From: Citrobacter sedlakii NBRC 105722
Lineage (GTDB): Bacteria > Pseudomonadota > Gammaproteobacteria > Enterobacterales > Enterobacteriaceae
DNA: 64,000 nucleotides
Assembly (NCBI RefSeq): GCF_000759835.1
Contig: NZ_BBNB01000008.1
Coordinates: 62,001 to 126,000, forward strand
Direction: 5' to 3'
Shown here piece after piece: positions 1 to 9,565 of the stretch. The notes beneath the pieces are model-generated. The model saw nothing but the letters and a program-made list of their open reading frames with translations, did not search any database and was not told the origin of the DNA. The translations under genes and the position numbers were made by a program. Every line of letters starts with the position of its first letter. The first letter of the stretch is position 1.

Positions 1-252
1 CAGCAGCAGGTCACCTTTTTGCAGCGCAGGCGTAACCACATCGCCGACAACATGCACCTTCAGGCCGATATGCATCAGGCGCATAGCAAAAGCTTTCAGC
101 ATTAACAGCGAACGCCCTGCGCCAAAAACAAATACAGCGTTCGCTTCAGCGATGGTCTGCTCCAGACGCGCCAGCGCAGCGTCATCAATCCGCGCCATCG
201 CCTGATGCAGGTCGCTACAGGCTACGCCTGCAACAGATTGCGTTTCCATCAT
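1..252 (-). CDS. SIS-domain sugar-phosphate isomerase, partial (window edge)
   Basis: The visible 84 residues are the N-terminal part of a protein running off the left edge of the window. They contain a glycine-rich FGAGRS loop followed by a helix and VHVVGD, the usual start of the SIS sugar-phosphate-binding fold as in 6-phospho-3-hexuloisomerase (HxlB/PHI type). The start overlaps the stop of the upstream cupin isomerase gene in an ATGA arrangement, with AGGAGG just upstream, so the two are translationally coupled. Inference: it isomerises a ketohexose phosphate made by the same operon. The 3' end and true length are not visible, so a GntQ- or KpsF-like SIS protein remains possible. Confidence 0.7.
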   Translation of the reverse strand, partial: MMETQSVAGVACSDLHQAMARIDDAALARLEQTIAEANAVFVFGAGRSLLMLKAFAMRLMHIGLKVHVVGDVVTPALQKGDLLL

Positions 253-1091
253 GCGTCCTCCTGACAGAGCGGGAATAAATCATCCTGATACTGGAGCATC
301 CCCATGATTTCCCGGACATAGTTATCGACATGCCCCAGAAAGTGGAAACGTTCCGGCGCGGCGCGGTAGCGTTGGTAAAGCGGCGTATCGAAGGTGATGC
401 CAAGATGCGGGTTCTCTTTGACGGTGGCGAATTTGATGCGCGGAATATGCGGGTAGTAGTGATTCTTGCGCACGCAGAGTTGCCCGTTCTCCTCCACGAT
501 GTAGCAGGCCATACCGTGATAAAACTGCACCGTGTCGTAGTGAACCGCGCAGGGTTTATACGCCAGGTTGCTGAACACCAGCGGCCCGTCGCCGATATTG
601 ATGGAGCAGTGGCCGTAATTCGGCGGCACGATAATGCTCTGCCCCTCCTTCACCACCGCCACGATAAGATCGTCCACCAGCAGATCTTTTGGCTCAACGG
701 CAAAATCCGGCGACTTTTGCAGGATATATGCCGCAGTGCCCTTAATCACCTCATACACTTCCGGATGGGTGTTGCGCCGCGTGTCGTTATAGCCGTGATA
801 ATGGCCGCTGGTTTTCTTGCGCTCCTTGCCGATCGTTCCCGGCATGATGATGGTGATGTCGTACTGATACTGGTCGGCAGAAAGCCGCTCCTGATCCTCC
901 GCAAAGCTCAGCCCGCGATAGACATCATAAGCCGGTTCATCACGCAGCGCCTCGGTGAACTCCGGTAAAACCACCGCCATCTGCCCGGCGCTTTTGCGAC
1001 CAAAACCGAGATAGTTCAGCGGCGGTTTCAGCGCCATCACGCCGTCGTCATCGAGATACAGCGGCAGGCCGCTGTGGTGTAGCTGTTTCAT
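249..1091 (-). CDS. Cupin-type glucose-6-phosphate isomerase
   Basis: This 280-residue protein resembles the cupin phosphoglucose isomerase family (archaeal PGI type), unrelated to the classical Pgi. The metal site is visible: GHYH (H97, H99), a glutamate in HPEVYEV (E111 or E114), and a histidine in NYGHCSIN (H161). The family interconverts glucose 6-phosphate and fructose 6-phosphate with a bound divalent metal. It is longer than the archaeal enzymes (about 190 residues) because of an N-terminal extension of about 70 residues. It overlaps the EIICB gene upstream (stop and start share four bases) and the SIS gene downstream, so the three form one operon. The true substrate may be a different hexose phosphate; that part is inference. 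Confidence 0.8.
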   Translation of the reverse strand: MKQLHHSGLPLYLDDDGVMALKPPLNYLGFGRKSAGQMAVVLPEFTEALRDEPAYDVYRGLSFAEDQERLSADQYQYDITIIMPGTIGKERKKTSGHYHGYNDTRRNTHPEVYEVIKGTAAYILQKSPDFAVEPKDLLVDDLIVAVVKEGQSIIVPPNYGHCSINIGDGPLVFSNLAYKPCAVHYDTVQFYHGMACYIVEENGQLCVRKNHYYPHIPRIKFATVKENPHLGITFDTPLYQRYRAAPERFHFLGHVDNYVREIMGMLQYQDDLFPLCQEDA

Positions 1092-2614
1092 TTTGCCTCC
1101 TGTGTATACGCGTTAGCTGCGCGGATCGCCTCTTTCAGCCGATCGGATTTCATGCCAAAGACGCTCTGAATGTTGTTCCCGACCTCAACGACGCCCGCCG
1201 CGCCCAGCTGTTTCAGCAGCGCTTTGTCCACCAGCGTCTTATCCATCACGTCAATGCGCAGACGTGACATGCAGGCTTCGATGCTGGTCATATTCCCCAG
1301 CCCGCCATAGGCCAGAATGATGCCGCTCACCAGGTCGTTATGTTCGCTTTCCTGCGTCACCGCGCTTTCTTCGACTTCACGCCCCGGCGTCAGCAAATTC
1401 CAGCGGCGGATGGCAAAGGTAAACAGGGCGTAGTACACCGCTCCCATCACCAGCCCGACTGGGAACACCATGTACCAGTGAGGCGCGCGCGGCAGGACGC
1501 CAAAGAACAGATAGTCAATAAGCCCGCCAGAGAAAGAGAGCCCGATATGCACGCTGAACCACTCCATCAGCAGGAACACCAGCCCCGCCAGGACGGCGTG
1601 AATGCCATACAGCACGGGCGCAACAAACAGGAAGGAGAACTCAATCGGCTCGGTGATGCCGCAGACGATGGAAGTGATCGCGCCAGAGAGCATAATGCCC
1701 TTCACCCGCGCTCTGTTTTCCGGGCTGGCGCAGCGGTAGATCGCCAGCGCAATCGCCGGAATACAGAACATCTTGATGGGCGTCAGCCCGGCCATAAAGG
1801 TTCCGGCGGTAATCGGCACCTGGTCTTTCAGCTGGGCAAAGAAGATGAGCTGGTCGCCATGCACCACCTGCCCGGCCTTGTTCACATACTCGCCAAACTG
1901 CAGCCAGAACGTCGGCCACCAGACATGGTTAAGACCAAACGGGATCAGCAGTCGCTCGACAAAACCGAACAGGAAGGCGGACACGCCCGTCCCCTGCACC
2001 GTCATGGTATTCGACAGGCCATTAATCAGATGCTGAACCGGCGGCCAGACCACCGCCATCACCAGCCCGACAAACAGCGCGGCGAAGGAGGTCACTATCG
2101 GCACAAAGCGCTTGCCGGAAAAGAACTCCAGCCATGACGGAAGCTGGATGCGGTAATAGCGTTTATACAGCCAGGCAGCGATAATCCCGATAATGATGCC
2201 ACCAAACACGCCGGTCTGCAGCGAAGGGATGCCCAGCACCATCGTGTAGTCACGCACCTGCGCCACCGACTCGGGCGTGATCCCCAGAAACTGGCCGATG
2301 GTGACGTTCATAATCAGAAACCCGGCGATCGCCGACAACCCGGCAATCCCCTGGTCGTCACTGAGTCCCACCGCCACGCCGACCGCAAACAGCAGCGGCA
2401 GGTTAGCGAAAATCGCGCTGCCCGCTTCCGCCATCAGCTTCAGCACGTGAACCAGCCAGTCAGCGCCGAGAAACGGCAGGCTGGCGACAATATTGGGATC
2501 CTGAAAGCTGACGCCGAAGGCCAGCAAAATACCGGCGGCAGGCAGCATGGCAATGGGGATCATGAGCGATCGCCCGATGCTTTGTAACATTTGCAGAAGG
2601 TTGAATCTTTTCAT
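1088..2614 (-). CDS. PTS sugar transporter EIICB, glucose/maltose (MalX/PtsG-like) family
   Basis: A 508-residue membrane protein that imports a sugar and phosphorylates it at the inner membrane. The N-terminal ~390 residues hold many hydrophobic segments of an EIIC domain, including an ITEPIEFSFLFVAP motif typical of the glucose superfamily. The C-terminal ~80 residues are an EIIB domain with the phosphocysteine in CMSRLRI (about C448). There is no EIIA domain, so phosphate probably comes from a separate EIIA such as Crr. The start is preceded by CAGGAG. It heads a leftward operon with two sugar-phosphate isomerases and is divergent from an SgrR-like regulator. The sugar cannot be assigned from sequence. 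Confidence 0.85.
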   Translation of the reverse strand: MKRFNLLQMLQSIGRSLMIPIAMLPAAGILLAFGVSFQDPNIVASLPFLGADWLVHVLKLMAEAGSAIFANLPLLFAVGVAVGLSDDQGIAGLSAIAGFLIMNVTIGQFLGITPESVAQVRDYTMVLGIPSLQTGVFGGIIIGIIAAWLYKRYYRIQLPSWLEFFSGKRFVPIVTSFAALFVGLVMAVVWPPVQHLINGLSNTMTVQGTGVSAFLFGFVERLLIPFGLNHVWWPTFWLQFGEYVNKAGQVVHGDQLIFFAQLKDQVPITAGTFMAGLTPIKMFCIPAIALAIYRCASPENRARVKGIMLSGAITSIVCGITEPIEFSFLFVAPVLYGIHAVLAGLVFLLMEWFSVHIGLSFSGGLIDYLFFGVLPRAPHWYMVFPVGLVMGAVYYALFTFAIRRWNLLTPGREVEESAVTQESEHNDLVSGIILAYGGLGNMTSIEACMSRLRIDVMDKTLVDKALLKQLGAAGVVEVGNNIQSVFGMKSDRLKEAIRAANAYTQEAK

Positions 2615-2733
2615 CTCGATCTCCTGAGCGCGTCTTTATGACAGGGATTCGCTCAACAGCAGGTTCTGCTCCGAACACCTTCAGTATCCGAACCGGAGAT
2701 GATTAAAAAAACAGCAACCGACGACGAAAGTTA

Positions 2734-2760
2734 TTTCCGGTTTTCGCTTAAAACCGGAAA
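2734..2760. promoter_or_regulatory. Perfect inverted repeat, candidate operator of SgrR-like regulator
   Basis: Two 11-bp arms, TTTCCGGTTTT and AAAACCGGAAA, are exact reverse complements separated by 5 bp (CGCTT). The site sits in the 222-bp divergent intergenic region between the PTS operon start (2614) and the regulator start (2837). No long T-run follows, so an operator fits better than a terminator. Inference: bound by the SgrR-like protein to control one or both divergent units. Confidence 0.55.
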
Positions 2761-2836
2761 ATTTATGAGGGCAATCACGCCGGAAACCGTCAGAAAGGGA
2801 TAAAAGAGGAAATCGCGTTCGGTGGGAGGCCATCAT

Positions 2837-4516
2837 ATGAGTATCTTCGAGGCGCATTTTCGCAGGCTGCACGCCCGCTACGGCGCAGGTCAGACGCACG
2901 AATTACAGATGCAGGAGATCGCCGCCATCTTCGGCTGTTCAGTGCGTAATTGCCGGATTGCGCTGAAAAAGATGCATCAGGAAAAATGGCTCGACTGGCA
3001 GCCTCAGCGCGGACGTGGCAAGCGCTCACGGCTCCACCTGTTAACCTCGCCGGAAAAGCTGTTCAGCCAGAACGTCAATAAGCTGCTGGAGAAGCAGGAT
3101 TACGGCAACGTGCTGCGGTTTATCGGTAACGACAAGTATCTGCTGGATCGCCTGAGCCTGTGGCGCTTTGGGGTACAGGATAAAAGCAGCGAAACGCGGG
3201 TACGCATCCCCTACTATCGCAATCTGGATCCGCTTAATCCGCTCGTTCCCCTACGGCGGACCGAACGCCATCTCCTGCGCCAGTGCCTGAGCGGGCTGAC
3301 GCGCTATGACGCCGTTCAGGGCAGGATCGTTCCCGATATCGCCCACTACTGGACCCACAACGACGACTTTACCCGCTGGGAGTTCTGGCTGAAATCCACC
3401 GCCCGCTTTGCCGATGGCAGCGAACTGGATGCCAGTGCCGTTCAGCGCTGCCTGCTCGCCGCCAGCCAAAGCCCGCAGTTCTCCCCGCTTTTCAGCCCAA
3501 TAAAAAGCATCACCGCTGACGCCCCCTGGCATCTGGTGATTGAAACGCACCATCCGGTCAAACGGCTCGACTGCCTGCTCGCCACCCAGCCGACGATGCT
3601 GTTTGATTACCAGCACGGACACATCCGCTGTACCGGCGCTTTCCACCTGCAGGAGCACAGCGACAACTTTATGGTTTTGCGGCGCAATCAACACTGGCAT
3701 CAGGCGCGCCCCGGACTGGATGAGATCACCATTTTCACCTGGGCTCCGGAACATATCAGCATGAGCTTTATTCCCCTGCTGCGGGGTGAGGAGGCGCAGG
3801 ATGACCGCCCGCTCAACGAGCGTAGTCTGGAGCAGGGGTGCTGTTTTGTGCTGCTCGACAGCGACGGAGCCTTTGCGGATGAGGCCGGAAGACGGTTTAT
3901 CAATTACCTGCTGCAACCTGTCGAACTTCTCAGCCAGACGCAGCTTCCCGACGAATACGCGCGCATCCTCTCCGTTGCTCAGGGCATGCTGCCGCAGTGG
4001 AATCACCGCCCGGTGGATTTTGGCGGGATCACCGCGCCGTTTAACCTGCGTCAGCCGGTTATCATCAGCACCTTTCAGCAGCCGGAACTGGTGGAGCTTG
4101 CCGGGGCGATTCGCATCCTGCTTGAGCGCTGGCATATTCGCGCCGAAATACGGATCGACGCATTTGACCGCTTTAACAGCCAGCCGCGCCCTCCCGCGGA
4201 TATCTGGCTCAGCAACTTTATGCTCGATACCCTTTCGGTTCCGGCGTTTCTGGAATGGCTGGCTTCCACCACTCTGTTTACGCGACTGCCTGAAGCCCAG
4301 CGACAAAACCTGAACGCCCTGTTGCCGACCATTCTGAACAGCGATGATGAACAGGCATTCGCCACCATTGCCGCCTTTTTCCATGAAATTACCCACCAGC
4401 GATATGTCATTCCTTTGCTGCATCACTGGATGGAATTTGCGACCGAGAAGTCATTTACCTGGCGGGATTTAAATACGCTGGGATGGCCGGATTTCAGCCA
4501 ACTTTGGCTCGAATAA
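2837..4516 (+). CDS. SgrR-family transcriptional regulator
   Basis: This 559-residue protein has the layout of SgrR: an N-terminal DNA-binding winged-helix region (residues ~1-100, with QEIAAIFGCSVRNCRIALKK and GRGKRSRL) and a C-terminal domain related to solute-binding proteins family 5 (residues ~160-500), which senses a small molecule. The start at 2837 is chosen over an upstream ATG at 2822 because it has a GGGAGG ribosome site and matches the family N-terminus. In E. coli SgrR activates sgrS under sugar-phosphate stress. Here it is divergent from a PTS operon instead, so it likely controls that operon. It is a paralogue, not sgrR itself, since the sgrS/setA context is missing. Confidence 0.8.
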   Translation: MSIFEAHFRRLHARYGAGQTHELQMQEIAAIFGCSVRNCRIALKKMHQEKWLDWQPQRGRGKRSRLHLLTSPEKLFSQNVNKLLEKQDYGNVLRFIGNDKYLLDRLSLWRFGVQDKSSETRVRIPYYRNLDPLNPLVPLRRTERHLLRQCLSGLTRYDAVQGRIVPDIAHYWTHNDDFTRWEFWLKSTARFADGSELDASAVQRCLLAASQSPQFSPLFSPIKSITADAPWHLVIETHHPVKRLDCLLATQPTMLFDYQHGHIRCTGAFHLQEHSDNFMVLRRNQHWHQARPGLDEITIFTWAPEHISMSFIPLLRGEEAQDDRPLNERSLEQGCCFVLLDSDGAFADEAGRRFINYLLQPVELLSQTQLPDEYARILSVAQGMLPQWNHRPVDFGGITAPFNLRQPVIISTFQQPELVELAGAIRILLERWHIRAEIRIDAFDRFNSQPRPPADIWLSNFMLDTLSVPAFLEWLASTTLFTRLPEAQRQNLNALLPTILNSDDEQAFATIAAFFHEITHQRYVIPLLHHWMEFATEKSFTWRDLNTLGWPDFSQLWLE

Positions 4517-5173
4517 TGCACGCCCGCAAAAGCTCGCTAAAGGGCCTTTAAAGGCCTTTAAGGGTAAGGGAGAGAAGTGCGGGATTTGGGTTCGGGCAAC
4601 GTTTGGTCATCTGTATGGGCAATTCCATCAAATCCATCCGCAACATCCTTTACTGTCTACCGATACCTACATTCAGAATGTCCTGTAGTCGTCACTAAAA
4701 TACCCGCGCTAATCGTGGAAGCGGCCAAGCCCTTGCAGCCCATCCTGGTTATTTTCTTGCCTGCGAATGACCGTGAGTATTTGAAAGGCTGCGTCAGGAA
4801 CTCCAGCCTGCATCTGGCTTATGTTCACACTAGCATCACTAGGGTGGGTTCTAGCGTGTGGGTGAACCCTTGGAAGAAGTTGTTTCAAACTACTGCTCCC
4901 TTTCTGTTTACTTGTACATTCAAAGCTGAGGCATAGTTTTAAACATGGTTAGTCCTAGAATACCCCCGGATAGGTTCACACGTTGCAGATGAAGGCAGCA
5001 CTTACACCTGTATGTGTTTACCAAAGGGTACAGGTTACTAATGCCTCGCTCATTTTCTCTCACCCCCTAAGAAGAATTAGTCCTTAAGGAATAAGATTAA
5101 TATCCAAACATATAAACCTCAAAAATACTAACTTCGTGGTAAATCCAATTTTTATCCCCACAGGTGCTAAATT
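4517..5173. other. Intergenic region at island edge, no supported gene
   Basis: 657 bp without a convincing gene. Near its start (about 4541-4563) is a tandem palindromic run built from GGCCTTTAAAGGCCTTTAA. A GTG-initiated open frame of 119 codons at 4577-4936 has a purine-rich stretch ahead of it but matches no family I recognise, and its composition is not clearly coding. Base composition becomes AT-richer rightward, which suggests the junction between the PTS locus and the accessory zone. Confidence 0.4.
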
Positions 5174-8100
5174 TTATCTCATATTCAGAAGGAGATGATA
5201 GAAAACTATATCTTTCACACGGTATCGAACTTCCCTTCCAAGCCATAATTGGTCAGTTATCTCTACCGTTTCAACACGTTTATTTTTATCAGTAAAACCA
5301 GCATAACTAATATCTGAAACATATTTTTTATAATCTTTTGTCAGTTTTGTAAAATCGTCGGTATCACAGTAAACAATAATAAATACCGGACTTAGCCCCT
5401 CATTATCATAAGATGAAATCTTATCCAAATGCCCACTAATAGTCCTTTTTTCAAGAGAGAAAAGGCGAAAAGCCTCAAAAATAGCAATTCGAGTATTATC
5501 ACTGTGCTTAATAACACCATCTATTTCTCCGATACTTTGACCCGATGCTGATCGCCCCATCCTTTTCTGGTCACCAAAACCAATCCTGGCTTCAGACATG
5601 CGCATATCAAACAACGACGTAAACCAATCATTAATCAGATCCTCATTAGTAATCTGGTTGGTTATTGTACCTTTTGCTCTCCTACTAGCTTGAAGCTGAA
5701 GATTTTTTTTGCGCATCAAAAGTTCACGACCAATGCTGATAACCACATCTTTCAAGAAAATCTCAGTGGTTTGGCCATTCCCAATAATTTCGACATATTC
5801 GTTAAATTTACGGCTAACGATCAAACCGTATTGTTGGGCAAGTTGAAATGTACTATTCTTCTGTGACTCAACCATAGCCCTGAAAATACCAGTAACAACA
5901 GGTTCTTCAGGAAGAGCCTTATTTAACTTCTCAAGAAGTGGCATTAGACTAGTATCGTCGCCGATATCAGCATTTAATTTTCGATAATTATCAATGATCT
6001 GCTGTGCTGTCCAGACTTCGTTTCGTTCTACAAGAGTCAGGCAATATGGCAGCATTATTTCTTTAGTGTTACGCTGCTCAGGTGTTAATTTTCGCCAGAA
6101 AATATCAGCCTGATGTTGAAAATTCAGTTTCCGCATAACATCCAGTATTTGGCTTGCCCACTGAGTTCCAATATCTTCTGGTTTCGTCTCTTTAATAGAT
6201 ATGAGAAATTTATCAAGAGCGAGAGATAGAAGTGAAAGATCCCCCACTTTCTCGCCATATTCAACTCTTGCCACAAAAAGGGCAAAGGAATGGTGAAGAC
6301 TCTTACTAGTCCTACAAAGGGACTCCATTATACTTACACTTTTCTCCGGATCGCTTTTATACAAGGCTATTGCACAAATGTAACGACTAAACTGGTCACA
6401 TTCACAACACAAATTCTTAAAGTGGATGTTATTCTCAGATAAATCTATATTAGGTTTATTGAAAGTTATTAACTTCGAGGCTCTAATATATTCATCAGGG
6501 TTATCTTTTAATTCCATAAACAATCTTAAATGTTCATACTTATAAGCATATCCTTCCCATCGACAAATACGCTCTAGTAAATCAAGATTTTTCATACCTC
6601 TCAGTCGACTAAGAATAGGTTTTGCTGCCTGCAAGACCCCCCAAGCTAATTTTAAATGATTATTATCACATGCCGATATGAATGCTAATTCAAGATCATT
6701 GAGACCTAAATTTTCTTTATCCAGGTCTCGACGAGCTAAAATAATATCCTGCAAAACCTGCTCTCTAGCCAAGATATGACAATGGTCAAGCATGATGTAC
6801 AAAGAGCTAACTGGAATTCTCTCTTTACACTGTTCAATAAAATCAACATAGAGATCATCGGGGATACTATTCAAAAAAACACTAAAGGCTACCCATAAAT
6901 CCCTAGTATTATCAGTAATATATCTATCAAATATATATACCCTACCTTCCTGTTTTCCAAACCCATACGAACACACTATTTCTGTTACTTTTCGCCAAAC
7001 CCTTTTCTGCTCAATGACATCAATTTTGCACTTAACAACACACATCAAAGTCTGCATGTAATGTCTTATAGCAGAAGCAACTGCCGACCAGTTTTCATTT
7101 TTATATGTCAGTGAATCTCTCCAATCTAATATCCTCACTGACATAGAAAGCAAAGGACTAGCTCCTTTTACTGCAATCAGACTTGCCCATGGTAAGGAGG
7201 CAAAAAAAGTACCAGGTTCAAGATCTCGGCGCTTTCCACTAAAACATTCTTCAAAGGCTGTTTGATAGAAGGTATACAAACAGGTACACAATTCATGCTG
7301 AATCTGTTTTTTATGGTTTCCCTCCAATTTTTCAATACGCTCAGCGAGCCAAAACCCAATATAATAAATGCTTCTTTCTCTAAGCCTCAAAACTCGTCGA
7401 GGTAGTTGCTCTTCTAATTGCTTAATGAAAGAACTGACCAATTGCAGCACACTCGCATCGTCAAGACGTTGCAGTAGGCAAGTTAACATTCTGTATTCTG
7501 GCGAATCAATATAATTATCATTATAGAAACTACATAAATCAGCGATATGATATGCAATCTTCAGTAAACGTTGTCCATTGGCATCACAACTCTCAATTGT
7601 TCGTAAATACTCTTTTAAAAGCGCTTCCCTGTAGGTTTTCTCAATACCCGCAGCCCCAGAATAACTGCTCAAGAGCGTATGAAGCGTTTCCCTACTAGTC
7701 AAATGAACTAAGGCTGTATCACAAGTATCGACGCGGGACAACAGAAATAGCATATACGTCCAGGCAAATCGTTGTGGTAGGATATTAAATAGGATGTGCC
7801 TTAAAACCGGATTGATTTTAGCCATTACAAGCAGATTTAATGAAAAAGACGAACCTCTGAGGCATTGTCTGTCAATGTAGATTGAATGAATCAAACACTC
7901 TTGGATCAACCATGTTAAGGGCATCGACAGTACAAGTTCATACCCGCGTTGCTCCCATTTTTCAAAAGCCTCCATTTCATCGGGGTCGTCTCCTGCAGGA
8001 TACATATATAGCTCATCTAAATCCTGAGCCGTTATATTTCCAGTAGCTGATATTTCTGACTTCATTCCAATTTCAGGCATATCCTTATTCATGGATACAT

Positions 8101-8950
8101 TAAATTGTATAGTTCGAGGCTCAACAAGTTGCCTGAAATATCGAGAATTTGTAACTTGTTTGAATATGGTTTTCAATGAATATGACGACGAGAGTTCTGA
8201 TGATAAGAACCTTTCAATTTCTTCAAGAAAAATTTCTTCTTGCTTCTTTTCCAGAAGGCTAAATAGTACAGGAACAATGGCTCTTCCCTGTACTTGTATA
8301 CAGAGCATCCAGCGTCTAAACGCCTCCTCCGCAGGATACATCTCAAGTAGAGTTTGCCAGAGATATGTACTATGAAGAGGTGTAAATTTTGAGGTCTCAG
8401 GTGCAACACTGACAGAGTCGTTTATCCCCATACATAGTGGTAGTAATGTTTCCAGAGAAACATTGCCAAATTCTTCAATTAATAGTGCTGTAAGTTCGCT
8501 AACATTTATGCAAAAGTGTGGTTCAATAAAACCATTCAGGCCAAGCCGTATCTGTTTAAGCTGTTCCGTTGTGTTCAAAATATCGATAATACTGTCATCG
8601 AGCACTTCTGTTTGCCAAGGATGTTGACAATGTACACCACACCAGTCAGCGTAAAATGACAAAAATCCCGCATCCTCGAGGAAATCAAGCGAACAGTTAG
8701 TTTGTATAAAATGGTGCTTACCATCTTTACATGGCCAGCCTCTCGATCCAGATAATAGTTCAGCTATAGTTGTTTTGTTAAGTGCAGGGGTTGCCAAAGT
8801 GGCGTGTGCAAGATAGATCGCGAGCGCTCTGGCATGCTGATGCTCTTTGTAAGTCCAGAGTCTATCCCGAGTGAACACAGGTGGTTCATCAACCAATAAT
8901 TTATGCAAAAGATACCAATTTGGGGAGTAATTATTCATTTTGTTCATCAT
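5174..8950 (-). CDS. Large protein of unknown family with C-terminal PD-(D/E)XK-like nuclease motif
   Basis: A 1258-residue protein in a markedly AT-rich gene standing alone. I do not recognise the family. Residues 1 to ~1050 look mostly alpha-helical and repeat-like, with no Walker A, no signal peptide and no long membrane segment. The last ~170 residues carry GEIDGVI (D1144) and, 15 residues later, an IFEAF segment (E1159) at the end of a predicted strand, preceded by NEDLINDW, which could give the first acidic residue. That is the spacing of a PD-(D/E)XK nuclease core, with phenylalanine where lysine is usual. A helical sensor fused to a nuclease, next to integrase remnants, suggests phage defence; this is inference. 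Three near-identical start choices exist (8950, 8947, 8938), none with a strong ribosome site. Confidence 0.6.
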   Translation of the reverse strand: MMNKMNNYSPNWYLLHKLLVDEPPVFTRDRLWTYKEHQHARALAIYLAHATLATPALNKTTIAELLSGSRGWPCKDGKHHFIQTNCSLDFLEDAGFLSFYADWCGVHCQHPWQTEVLDDSIIDILNTTEQLKQIRLGLNGFIEPHFCINVSELTALLIEEFGNVSLETLLPLCMGINDSVSVAPETSKFTPLHSTYLWQTLLEMYPAEEAFRRWMLCIQVQGRAIVPVLFSLLEKKQEEIFLEEIERFLSSELSSSYSLKTIFKQVTNSRYFRQLVEPRTIQFNVSMNKDMPEIGMKSEISATGNITAQDLDELYMYPAGDDPDEMEAFEKWEQRGYELVLSMPLTWLIQECLIHSIYIDRQCLRGSSFSLNLLVMAKINPVLRHILFNILPQRFAWTYMLFLLSRVDTCDTALVHLTSRETLHTLLSSYSGAAGIEKTYREALLKEYLRTIESCDANGQRLLKIAYHIADLCSFYNDNYIDSPEYRMLTCLLQRLDDASVLQLVSSFIKQLEEQLPRRVLRLRERSIYYIGFWLAERIEKLEGNHKKQIQHELCTCLYTFYQTAFEECFSGKRRDLEPGTFFASLPWASLIAVKGASPLLSMSVRILDWRDSLTYKNENWSAVASAIRHYMQTLMCVVKCKIDVIEQKRVWRKVTEIVCSYGFGKQEGRVYIFDRYITDNTRDLWVAFSVFLNSIPDDLYVDFIEQCKERIPVSSLYIMLDHCHILAREQVLQDIILARRDLDKENLGLNDLELAFISACDNNHLKLAWGVLQAAKPILSRLRGMKNLDLLERICRWEGYAYKYEHLRLFMELKDNPDEYIRASKLITFNKPNIDLSENNIHFKNLCCECDQFSRYICAIALYKSDPEKSVSIMESLCRTSKSLHHSFALFVARVEYGEKVGDLSLLSLALDKFLISIKETKPEDIGTQWASQILDVMRKLNFQHQADIFWRKLTPEQRNTKEIMLPYCLTLVERNEVWTAQQIIDNYRKLNADIGDDTSLMPLLEKLNKALPEEPVVTGIFRAMVESQKNSTFQLAQQYGLIVSRKFNEYVEIIGNGQTTEIFLKDVVISIGRELLMRKKNLQLQASRRAKGTITNQITNEDLINDWFTSLFDMRMSEARIGFGDQKRMGRSASGQSIGEIDGVIKHSDNTRIAIFEAFRLFSLEKRTISGHLDKISSYDNEGLSPVFIIVYCDTDDFTKLTKDYKKYVSDISYAGFTDKNKRVETVEITDQLWLGREVRYRVKDIVFYHLLLNMR

Positions 8951-9152
8951 CTCAGGATTCTTGCCTTTTGCTGATTGTACCCTAACTTAAAATGAATACT
9001 TATTTTCTCACTTACTGTAGTCCCTCAAGGTGATTATGGTTGTGAAATGCCCCTAGCTTATAGCCTGACAGTTCCTGAAATCCCCATCAGAATATTAAAC
9101 GTCTACTCCAAGTAGATAGAGGTCTGAACGAAAGGCTACCAGATCAGCTAGA

Positions 9153-9357
9153 AGCGACAAACCTATGACGTCCACCCACAAACCTCGACCAACACACAAA
9201 CTCCTTCCCCCTAACAATCACACTAAAAATCAATAAATTATAAAAAACCCTTCCATATCAACACCATCGCCACTCTTTTTGCGCCTTCCCTTTCTCGCAA
9301 AAAACCAAAATCCCCAAAAAACTCAACCACCTCCCCCACCAATTACAAGGACGCCAG
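9153..9357. repeat. Diverged direct repeat, copy 1
   Basis: About 205 bp that align with 15059-15259 in the same orientation. In the best 99-bp part I count 12 differences by eye and no indel; the outer part is more diverged. The right end abuts the ssrA-like attachment remnant. The two copies bracket the integrase/DHFR/Ada/DUF4365 segment. Confidence 0.7.
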
Positions 9358-9408
9358 CACCAAAATTCTCCATCGGTGATTACCAGAGTCATCCGATGAA
9401 GTCCTAAG
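9353..9408 (+). other. ssrA (tmRNA) 3'-end-like attachment remnant
   Basis: The stretch beginning GCCAGCACCAAAATTCTCC and running through CCGATGAAGTCCTAAGAG resembles, from memory, the 3' terminus of ssrA (GCCAGCTCCACCA) and its immediate downstream sequence in E. coli, the integration site of CP4-57-type islands. Three bases of the tmRNA end appear to be missing. A terminator and a P4-type integrase start follow, exactly as expected at an attL. The intact ssrA must lie outside the window if this reading is right. Confidence 0.5.
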
Positions 9409-9441
9409 AGCCCGCATGGCGCAAGTCCAGCGGGCTTTTTT
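9409..9441 (+). terminator. Rho-independent terminator (ssrA-type)
   Basis: AGCCCGC (9409-9415) and GCGGGCT (9430-9436) form a 7-bp stem and are followed by a run of T. It sits just downstream of the ssrA-like remnant and before the integrase fragment, matching the ssrA terminator position. Confidence 0.7.
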
Positions 9442-9565
9442 GTGCCTTGAATTTGTCCCGCGAAGTCTGATGCCAACTAATTAAATCCGAACCTTTTAGG
9501 CCCATTGATAGGCCCAACGAAAAGCTCTATTGTTTTCGCTGGGCCTAAACGCATGGAGACTCCCC

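Noticed and set aside
3251-4426. 391-codon open frame on the minus strand
   Set aside because: Antisense of the SgrR-like regulator; no family resemblance.
4577-4936. 119-codon GTG-started open frame
   Set aside because: No recognisable domain and weak coding character; kept only as a note under the intergenic region.
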